A stretch of DNA of 8,030 bases from GWF2-50-93 sp041666985 (GTDB lineage Bacteria > Verrucomicrobiota > Lentisphaeria > Victivallales > GWF2-50-93), in NCBI GenBank assembly GCA_041666985.1, contig JBAYFV010000171.1, forward strand, positions 1 through 8,030, read 5' to 3'. The stretch's first letter is position 1. The number at the start of each line of letters is the position of its first letter. Position numbers and translations under genes: made by a program. Below the pieces are notes generated by a model. It ran no database searches, had not been told where the DNA came from, and was given only the letters and a program-made list of their open reading frames with translations. Shown here piece by piece: positions 1 through 5,340 of this stretch.

Positions 1-1689
1 TGAGAAGTTTTCTATTTTAAAAGGTTTTGTGACTTCTCCCGTCTCCTCCGTACCCAGGACAACAAGTTTTGCGTTCCTGAGCCATTCTTCAGCCTTTCGC
101 CCTTCTTCGAACGGCATCTTGAAATTCAATTCGCAGGAATGCTTTTCAAGCCGACCTGATAGACCATGGATGCTAGTGGTAAAATCATAGGGGGCGGGTG
201 TCAAACTGCTCGGAACACATACCGAATTGTCCTGGGAATTGTACAATACAAAATGACCCACTACGTTAAAGAGATTCCTCACGTCTCTTATTATTTTAAA
301 ACAGGTTTTCTCCCTGTCTGGATTTGCGGCGAAAACGAGGTTTATTTTTTTGAAGGACACAGATATCTCGCAAGCGCCGTCAACCTGTTCCACCTTCGTC
401 AAAGTTGTGCGTTTGTTCCCATCCACGCAGGAAGCCCCTTTCTCCAGCGGCAACTCGGCAATGATTTTATATTTGAATGTGGAAAACACCAGGTCCGTCG
501 AATATACGCCGGTCTTTCCTGCACACTTGCCGAAATCATCATCTTTTAAACTGATCATTGTGCAAAGCTGAGGCTTCTTTTCGGCATTTAAGACTTCCGC
601 GTTGTTTAACACGAAACGCAGCGCATTGACATCCATGTCAAAGGAAGAAACAAAAATGTCTCTCGGATTTGCTTCCTGCGGCACCTTAGTACCTACAACA
701 GTGAGATCCGGAAATACAATTTTAGCTGATTTCGCCTTCTTAATTTTTGCGGCATATCCTGGAGGCAAGTTGAGGACTTCAAGATAGGCATTCAGATACA
801 TTTTGTGCAATCCACTTCCTATTGCTCCGAAGTTCCGCTTGTGAAAACGGCTTGCCGCAACAGAGATTGATTCGGCTGAGGGCGTTTCTTTTTTTACAGA
901 AGGCAAAGAGTTATGGTAATTCAGGACATCCAGCGGCCAAAGCCATTTCACCAGAAGAAAAATTGCAATCAAAAACATGGAATAAACAATGGAACGCCTT
1001 GTATTGCGTGTCTTGTATTGGCAGTAGACGATAAACGAGCCAATGAGTATCAGAACAAGGTCGGCAAGCACTTTTCTCGACATCATCAGCCCCAGAGTAG
1101 GATTTATTAAATACTTGGCTAAGGATGAAAATACTGAAGGCATAGATATCATCGGAATCAAGACCAGAAATATAATGAAGCAGCATGCGACAGGCAATAT
1201 CACACAGACAACTGCGTAGTGCGAAAATTTCCTCGTGAGTGAGGCAATTATAATCAAAGGGATGACGAATGAGAGTTTTTCAATGATTATTTCAGGAATA
1301 CCCGGCAGAATCTGACGGAACGAAAAACCGTTCAGCATAAACCCGATAGTTTCAGCGGCAAGCGCAGGTAAAACTATGAGAAGCACGACAAACAAGGTCT
1401 TTGCCGGTAATATCGTCCGGGCGGAAAGCGGTCTTGTGAGCCAGAATGCGGTCGAGTCAGCCAGGGGCTCGTCATACACAAGTAACGGAATCATCACGAG
1501 AAGCAGGAGCGCCTGGACAAGCGCAATCATCGTGGAGAAAAAGGTAGTAAACATGCTGGACATAAGACCTGAAAAAGGGATTATGTTGAGAATCGGCTGT
1601 ATCGCCAGAATCAGCCCCCATGAGGCAAGCAGCAGCCAATGGTGCCGGATATCCTTTTTAAACTGCAGCATGATAAGATTTGTTTTCAT
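1..1689 (-). CDS. ABC-2-like transporter permease, 3' end beyond the window
   Basis: An open frame of 563 codons runs leftward from ATG at 1689-1687 to the window edge without a stop, so the C-terminus is missing. The first ~250 residues hold about seven hydrophobic segments (roughly 18-37, 53-72, 98-118, 136-152, 157-180, 208-224, 235-252). Between the second and third lies YDEPLADSTAFWLTRPLSARTIL, given here as key words: a DSTAFWLTRPLS stretch of the kind common in ABC-2 permeases. From ~253 to 563 the visible chain is soluble-looking and mixed in character, with seven or more cysteines and no recognised domain. The start ATG overlaps the stop of the ATPase gene (TAATG), and an AAGGA motif lies just upstream, so the two are likely made as a pair. 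Role by context: the membrane half of an exporter or envelope-stress ABC system; substrate unknown. The permease call is fairly sure from hydropathy and neighbour; the family of the large C-terminal part is not recognised. Confidence 0.8.
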   Translation of the reverse strand, partial: MKTNLIMLQFKKDIRHHWLLLASWGLILAIQPILNIIPFSGLMSSMFTTFFSTMIALVQALLLLVMIPLLVYDEPLADSTAFWLTRPLSARTILPAKTLFVVLLIVLPALAAETIGFMLNGFSFRQILPGIPEIIIEKLSFVIPLIIIASLTRKFSHYAVVCVILPVACCFIIFLVLIPMISMPSVFSSLAKYLINPTLGLMMSRKVLADLVLILIGSFIVYCQYKTRNTRRSIVYSMFLIAIFLLVKWLWPLDVLNYHNSLPSVKKETPSAESISVAASRFHKRNFGAIGSGLHKMYLNAYLEVLNLPPGYAAKIKKAKSAKIVFPDLTVVGTKVPQEANPRDIFVSSFDMDVNALRFVLNNAEVLNAEKKPQLCTMISLKDDDFGKCAGKTGVYSTDLVFSTFKYKIIAELPLEKGASCVDGNKRTTLTKVEQVDGACEISVSFKKINLVFAANPDREKTCFKIIRDVRNLFNVVGHFVLYNSQDNSVCVPSSLTPAPYDFTTSIHGLSGRLEKHSCELNFKMPFEEGRKAEEWLRNAKLVVLGTEETGEVTKPFKIENFS

Positions 1690-2603
1690 TATTCCTTCCC
1701 TCCCTGGTTTTTCGTGTAGGTTTTTGCCAGCGCGACGAAAATTTCCCGCAGGGTCATTTCCTTTGCCGCAATTGCTCCGTTCGGGAACAATGGCTGGATC
1801 AGACTTTCCGTTTTGCCGCATTCATATTGTGTTTCAATAAATGTCGTGACACGTCCCTGATGTTCCGGCAGAAGCCAGTGTCCGTGGAACTCTGGAAGCG
1901 ACTCCATCGGCATCTCGCTGGTAATTTCAATTTTCCGGAACCTCGCCTGGAGAACTTCGAGTTTTTCACTCAGCTTCAATTCCCCTCTGTCAATAATGCC
2001 GACCCAGTCGGCCAGTTGTTCAACCTCGCCGATGTCGTGCGTGGAGACGAAGATCGTCCAGTGCTCCGACTCCGTGAGTTCGAGAATCCCCCGGATGAAC
2101 TCGTCCCTGACAAGTGGATCCAGTCCGGTGAAAGGCTCGTCGAGCACGAGGAGCCGGGGGCGGTACGCCAGCGACGAAAGAAGGGCTGCCTTGACCTTCA
2201 TCCCCCGTGACATGGCGGAAAGCTTCTGGTTCAAAGGAAGATCAAAGCGTTTCAGAAGTTTTGCGCATAAATCATCGTCCCAGTTAGGATACATCGGCCT
2301 GCAGTATTTCAGGAATGCGTCCACGGTCATCCATTCCGGCATTTTCTGGTTTTCCGAGACGTAGCCTATCTGCCGCCAGTTGTCCGGAGCCAGCTTTCCG
2401 GAATCCACGCCCAGGACGGACGAGCTGCCTTCTGTCGGCCTTATAATGTTCATCAGGAGTTTGATGGTTGTAGTTTTTCCAGCCCCGTTCGGGCCGAGGA
2501 AGGCGTAGATGCTTCCCTCCGGAACGTCGAGCGTGAGATTGCCCACAGCCCGGAGCTTCCCGAATTGTTTCGTAAGATTATCTGCTTTAATTGCGCTGCC
2601 CAT
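1689..2603 (-). CDS. ABC transporter ATP-binding protein (CcmA/YtrB-like)
   Basis: This 304-residue ATPase should energise the adjacent permease. It shows Walker A GPNGAGKTT (37-45), a Q-loop region IGYVSENQ (79-86), a variant signature MSRGMKVKAALLSS (131-144; RGMK in place of GGQ, usual in this drug- and envelope-related subgroup), Walker B LLVLDEP (151-157), D-loop TGLD (159-162) and the switch histidine in STHD (H189). Residues ~210-304 form a C-terminal extension of the sort seen in single-domain ABC-2 ATPases. The frame is open for 43 more codons upstream (to 2732), but I chose ATG 2603: it has a strong ribosome binding site directly in front and begins just before the normal domain start, and the extra residues are basic, unlike the family, and encoded by hairpin DNA. 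The stop TAA overlaps the permease ATG by one base. Substrate is not readable from sequence. Confidence 0.93.
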   Translation of the reverse strand: MGSAIKADNLTKQFGKLRAVGNLTLDVPEGSIYAFLGPNGAGKTTTIKLLMNIIRPTEGSSSVLGVDSGKLAPDNWRQIGYVSENQKMPEWMTVDAFLKYCRPMYPNWDDDLCAKLLKRFDLPLNQKLSAMSRGMKVKAALLSSLAYRPRLLVLDEPFTGLDPLVRDEFIRGILELTESEHWTIFVSTHDIGEVEQLADWVGIIDRGELKLSEKLEVLQARFRKIEITSEMPMESLPEFHGHWLLPEHQGRVTTFIETQYECGKTESLIQPLFPNGAIAAKEMTLREIFVALAKTYTKNQGGKE

Positions 2604-2613
2604 GCTCCCTCCT
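2604..2613 (-). promoter_or_regulatory. Ribosome binding site that fixes the ATPase start
   Basis: On the minus strand AGGAGGGAGC immediately precedes ATG 2603. The AGGAGG core leaves a 4-base gap to the ATG. No comparable site was noted for the longer open frame starting at 2732, so this decides the start. Confidence 0.8.
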
Positions 2614-2647
2614 ATACTTAATTGTGTAAAAAATCTGTCTGTGCATC

Positions 2648-2695
2648 TGCGGGGAAGTGAAAACCTTTTAAGGAAAGGTTCTTCCCTTCCCCGCA
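2648..2695 (-). repeat. 48-base two-tier hairpin, repeat-like
   Basis: Outer arms TGCGGGGAAG and CTTCCCCGCA pair perfectly (10 bp: 2648-2657 with 2686-2695). Inside them AACCTTT and AAAGGTT pair perfectly (7 bp: 2662-2668 with 2674-2680) around a 5-base loop. The short internal segments (4 and 5 bases) are unpaired. It lies 44 bases upstream of the ATPase ATG in its transcript. It resembles REP or small MITE-type interspersed palindromes; other genomic copies cannot be seen here. Confidence 0.6.
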
Positions 2696-2759
2696 CCCCA
2701 ACCCTTTCCAAACCTGTTTGCCCCCGTATCAAATCCTATGCTTTTGCAATTATCCCAGC

Positions 2760-2772
2760 CCGGCATAGCCGG
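2760..2772 (-). repeat. Small GC-rich hairpin
   Basis: CCGGC and GCCGG pair perfectly (5 bp) around a 3-base loop. It follows the three-way-junction segment by 6 bases in the minus-strand transcript and may be part of the same composite element. Confidence 0.4.
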
Positions 2773-2778
2773 AACCAA

Positions 2779-2875
2779 AGTGTCAGAGTATCATTGTGTC
2801 AAAGTATCAAAGCTTTTCTCTGACACTCTGACACAGTGATTTTCGGAAGGAAAATCACGATGACGCTTTGACACT
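2779..2875 (-). repeat. 97-base nested inverted repeat folding as a three-way junction
   Basis: Read on the minus strand, three stems use all but one non-loop base. The outer stem is 16 positions (2875-2860 with 2794-2779): 13 Watson-Crick, one G-U and two A-C. Inside are two adjacent hairpins. Hairpin A (2858-2836) is GTGATTTTC / GAAAATCAC, 9 perfect bp with a 5-base loop. Hairpin B (2835-2818 with 2812-2795) is 18 bp with a 5-base loop, and its only three non-Watson-Crick positions are all G-U on the minus strand. Only base 2859 is unpaired at the junction. The long arms are built from octamers of the TGACACTT/TGATACTT kind and their complements. It lies in the transcribed gap between repressor and ATPase. 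It could be a structured RNA or an interspersed repeat of palindromic DNA. Confidence 0.75.
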
Positions 2876-2946
2876 ATAACATAAACGATATTAGATGGAT
2901 ACGGAAAAACCTCGCGCTGAAAACACAAGATTTAACTGTTAATGTG

Positions 2947-3333
2947 CTATCTGCTCGACATGCGGCTCCAGTGTTCGTTGACGGCCCTGATCACATCTTC
3001 CTTGTTCAACCGGAGTTTTCTTGCTTCCACGACAAGGTGTTCAATTTCCTCCTTCAGGATTCCGTTCCGCTGTTCTTCGGTCGCATTCCTTGGAAGAGCG
3101 GCGACTGTGCAGCCGATGCCAGGTCTTACTTCAAGCAGGCCCTCGCCTGTGAGACGCGCAAACGCCTTCTGAGCGGTATTGGGATTGATTTTCAGCTCCT
3201 GGCTCAGAGCCCTCACGGAGGGCAGCCTGTCTCCGGGTTTCAACTGGCCGGATACAACCGCCCTTTTGACGGCATAGACGAGCTGTTCGTTTATTGGAAC
3301 GCCCGGTTTCAAATCTATTGTAAATGGTATCAT
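2947..3333 (-). CDS. GntR-family transcriptional repressor, YtrA subfamily
   Basis: This 128-residue protein is the short GntR form typical of YtrA regulators (winged helix plus a small helical tail), without the large ligand domain of other GntR classes. The winged helix-turn-helix spans about 11-78, with PINEQL (13-18), SGQLKPGDRLPSVRALS (28-44), the recognition-helix region INPNTAQKAFARL (49-61) and the wing GLLEVRPGIGCTV (65-77). Residues ~84-126 are charged and helical, likely for dimerisation. The start ATG fits the family (MxPFxIDLKPGVPI); its ribosome binding site is weak (CGGA). YtrA-type genes usually head ABC transporter operons that they repress, as found here. A matching inverted repeat lies 25 bases upstream of the start codon, so autorepression is expected. 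The inducing signal is unknown; in Bacillus YtrA responds to cell-wall antibiotics. Confidence 0.9.
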   Translation of the reverse strand: MIPFTIDLKPGVPINEQLVYAVKRAVVSGQLKPGDRLPSVRALSQELKINPNTAQKAFARLTGEGLLEVRPGIGCTVAALPRNATEEQRNGILKEEIEHLVVEARKLRLNKEDVIRAVNEHWSRMSSR

Positions 3334-3357
3334 AACCGAAATCCGATCATTGTTATG

Positions 3358-3382
3358 CGTGTACTGTATGCCTTAATACACG
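3358..3382 (-). promoter_or_regulatory. Probable YtrA-type operator, CGTGTA-N13-TACACG
   Basis: Two perfect 6-base inverted half-sites (3358-3363 and 3377-3382) are separated by exactly 13 bases. From memory, Bacillus subtilis YtrA binds AGTGTA-13 bp-TACACT; the GTGTA/TACAC core and spacing are identical here. The site overlaps the proposed -10 and spacer of the repressor promoter and lies next to a YtrA-type gene, so it is the likely self-repression site. Confidence 0.75.
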
Positions 3383-3390
3383 TATATCAA
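3363..3390 (-). promoter_or_regulatory. Candidate promoter of the repressor/ABC operon
   Basis: On the minus strand, -35 TTGATA (3390-3385) and -10 TACAGT (3368-3363) are separated by 16 bases. The predicted start would be near 3356, leaving a leader of about 24 bases. The match is moderate, but the operator lies across the spacer and -10, as expected for a repressor that blocks RNA polymerase. Confidence 0.5.
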
Positions 3391-3530
3391 AGTGCATTTG
3401 AAAGAATATTCGATTATTTTCAACAAGGCGGCATTCCACATTGCCATACTTCGCAGGAGAAAAATGACTGTATTTCCCGTCAAATGGCCAAGTTATTTTT
3501 TAGCGGACCCTAAAATCGGGGATCTGTTGC

Positions 3531-5204
3531 TTACGGAACCTTCAATACGGCTCCGGTGTCTGCGCTTGTCGCCATTGCCGCGTATCTCGCAAGCCAGCCT
3601 GTCTTGTATCTTGGTGCGGGAGCCATCCATTCCGATTTCCTTTTCGCCAGTTCTTCGGGGGATACTTCCAGGGAAAGCGATCTTGACGGGATATCTATGG
3701 AAATCATGTCGCCCTCCTTGACAAGGGCTATTGTTCCCCCGGCGGCGGCTTCAGGACTGATATGCCCGATGCATGCGCCGCGCGTTCCGCCGCTGAACCG
3801 TCCGTCAGTTATGAGCGCGACTTTTTCACCGAGTCCCTGTCCCATGATGTAGCTTGTCGGCGCGAGCATCTCCTGCATTCCGGGTCCGCCTTTCGGACCT
3901 TCATATCTTATGACGACAACATCGCCGGCCTTCACTTTTCCGGCGAGGATGCCTGCGCAGGCGTCTTCCTGGCTTTCGAAGATCACGGCAGGTCCGCGGT
4001 GTCTGTGCATTTCAGGGGCGACACCTGCGGTTTTCACAACGCAACCTTTTTCCGCAAGATTCCCGTAGAGGATTGCGAGCCCGCCGTCAAGACTGTACGG
4101 GTTTTCAATTGTCCTTATTACAGTTCCGTCCGGGGCAGGGGATTTGGAAACGGATTTGACAAGTGTCCTTCCCGTGACGGTTATGGCATCCTTGTCTATA
4201 AGACCCGGCATTTTTGATATTTCCCTGATGATCGCACTGATTCCCCCGGCGGCGTCAACATCTTCCATGTGGAACCTGCTTGAGGGGGAAACCTTGCAGA
4301 TGTTGGGGGTCTTCCTGCTGATCTCGTCTATTTTTTTCAGGTCAAGCCTGATGCCGGCCTCGTTTGCGATGGCAAGGGTATGGAGTACGGTGTTTGTGCT
4401 TCCGCCCATGGCCATGTCGAGGACGAGCGCGTTCAGGAAAGCCTGTTCGGTTGCGATATCCTTCGGGAGCGGTCCGCCGGCGACAGCCATTTTCACGATG
4501 AGTCTTGCGGCCTGTTTCCAGAGCTTTTTGCGTCTCGGATCCACCGCGAGGATTGTTCCGTTTCCGGGAAGGCCCATTCCGAGGGCTTCGGTCAGGCAGT
4601 TCATGCTGTTTGCGGTGAACATTCCGGAACACGAGCCGCAGCCGGGGCATCCTTTTTCCTCAAGGACTGCAAGCCCCTCTTCATCGAGTTTTCCGACTTT
4701 GAGTTTTCCGACGCCTTCGAAGATTGAAATCAGGTCGCAGGCGGTTCCGTCATCCATTTTTCCGGCGGCCATCGGGCCGCCTGATGCGAAAACGGTTGGT
4801 ATGTTGAGTCTCATCGCACCCATGAGCATTCCAGGGATGATTTTGTCGCAGTTCGGAATGCAGATCATCGCATCGAAGGGGTGGGCCCTCAACATTGATT
4901 CGACCGTGTCGGCGATGATTTCGCGGCTGGCGAGGGAATACTTCATGCCTTCGTGTCCCATCGCGATGCCGTCGCAGATTGCCATGGTGTTGAATTCGAA
5001 CGCGACTCCGCCGGCCTTCTGTATTTCCCTGCAGATGAGTTTGCCGACTTTGTCGAGGTGGCAGTGACCGGGAACTATGTTGGTATATGAGTTGCACACA
5101 GCTATGAAAGGCTTGTCCATGTCCGCCTTTTTCACGCCTGTCGCATACATCAGTGAACGGTGAGGTGCGCGTTCAAAACCTTTTTTTATGATGTCACTTC
5201 TCAT
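3531..5204 (-). CDS. ilvD: Dihydroxyacid dehydratase
   Basis: This cytoplasmic iron-sulfur enzyme removes water from 2,3-dihydroxy-3-methylbutanoate or -pentanoate to give the 2-oxo acids that lead to valine, leucine, isoleucine and pantothenate. At 557 residues it is full length for the family. It has signature 1 CDKIIPGMLMGA (119-130), a cysteine-rich GCPGCGSCSGMFTANSMNCL stretch (185-204), GGSTNT (267-272), SLDGGLAILYGN (371-382) and signature 2 ALITDGRFSGGT (463-474). C119 and C192 match the two cluster cysteines common to all family members. The N-terminal region reads NSYTNIVPGHCHL, like the E. coli enzyme (VPGHVHL) and unlike the TCN form of the plant and mycobacterial [2Fe-2S] enzymes, so a [4Fe-4S] cluster is likely. 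An AAGGAG site 5 bases before ATG 5204 supports the start. It is divergent from ffh, and no other ilv gene is visible. Confidence 0.97.
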   Translation of the reverse strand: MRSDIIKKGFERAPHRSLMYATGVKKADMDKPFIAVCNSYTNIVPGHCHLDKVGKLICREIQKAGGVAFEFNTMAICDGIAMGHEGMKYSLASREIIADTVESMLRAHPFDAMICIPNCDKIIPGMLMGAMRLNIPTVFASGGPMAAGKMDDGTACDLISIFEGVGKLKVGKLDEEGLAVLEEKGCPGCGSCSGMFTANSMNCLTEALGMGLPGNGTILAVDPRRKKLWKQAARLIVKMAVAGGPLPKDIATEQAFLNALVLDMAMGGSTNTVLHTLAIANEAGIRLDLKKIDEISRKTPNICKVSPSSRFHMEDVDAAGGISAIIREISKMPGLIDKDAITVTGRTLVKSVSKSPAPDGTVIRTIENPYSLDGGLAILYGNLAEKGCVVKTAGVAPEMHRHRGPAVIFESQEDACAGILAGKVKAGDVVVIRYEGPKGGPGMQEMLAPTSYIMGQGLGEKVALITDGRFSGGTRGACIGHISPEAAAGGTIALVKEGDMISIDIPSRSLSLEVSPEELAKRKSEWMAPAPRYKTGWLARYAAMATSADTGAVLKVP

Positions 5205-5222
5205 TTTTTCTCCTTAAACGGT

Positions 5223-5241
5223 TGATTTTACACTGAAATCA
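5223..5241. promoter_or_regulatory. Inverted repeat in the ilvD leader
   Basis: TGATTT and AAATCA (5223-5228 and 5236-5241) form a perfect 6-base inverted repeat around a 7-base centre, located 18 bases upstream of the ilvD start codon. It could be an operator or a small hairpin. No leader peptide, T-box or riboswitch signature is visible. Confidence 0.3.
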
Positions 5242-5272
5242 TATTATTCTGTTCATCTTTTTGCGAACTTTC

Positions 5273-5300
5273 ATATTAGCACGAAAATATGCAATCGCAA
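5273..5300 (-). promoter_or_regulatory. Candidate ilvD promoter
   Basis: On the minus strand, -35 TTGCGA (5300-5295) and -10 TAATAT (5278-5273) are separated by 16 bases, giving a leader of roughly 60 bases. The match is moderate. The 136-base gap to ffh must also hold the ffh promoter; I found no clear plus-strand pair there. Confidence 0.35.
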
Positions 5301-5340
5301 ATTGTAAAAACCGTAATTATTTCAGGAGAGATATTTTTCT

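Larger units (their letters stand above)
2604..2946 (-). other. Long structured gap between repressor and ATPase genes
   Basis: This is 343 bases with no supportable gene, lying inside an otherwise compact same-strand cluster. Read on the minus strand it holds, in order: about 70 AT-rich bases after the repressor stop; a 97-base segment that can fold as a three-way junction; a short GC hairpin (CCGGC-TAT-GCCGG); a stretch rich in G; a 48-base two-tier hairpin; and a T-run followed by the ATPase ribosome binding site. No T-tract follows any of the stems directly, so none is a convincing intrinsic terminator. The region could uncouple repressor and transporter expression, stabilise part of the message, or simply be where interspersed repeats have landed. 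Confidence 0.6.

Noticed and set aside
911..1186. A 91-codon minus-strand open frame within the permease region
   Set aside because: It lies in a different frame from the 563-codon permease frame, which is continuous through this stretch.
1680..2210. A 176-codon plus-strand open frame opposite the ABC ATPase
   Set aside because: It is antisense to an ATPase with all catalytic motifs and has no recognisable protein pattern.
2604..2732. Extended N-terminus of the ATPase (43 extra codons)
   Set aside because: It is translated from the 48-base palindrome, gives an atypical basic leader, and the strong ribosome binding site points to the ATG at 2603.
3498..3515. TTTTAG/CTAAAA hairpin after the ilvD stop as an intrinsic terminator
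   Set aside because: The stem is only 6 bp and mostly A-T, with no T-tract after it on the minus strand.
4144..5067. A 307-codon plus-strand open frame opposite ilvD
   Set aside because: It is antisense to a full-length, strongly conserved ilvD; its translation is low-complexity (Ser/Pro/Met rich) with no family resemblance, as expected for a shadow frame.
5205..5340. T-box, leader-peptide attenuator or riboswitch controlling ilvD
   Set aside because: The 136-base gap is too short for a T-box and shows no run of Ile/Leu/Val codons, T-box consensus or terminator stem.
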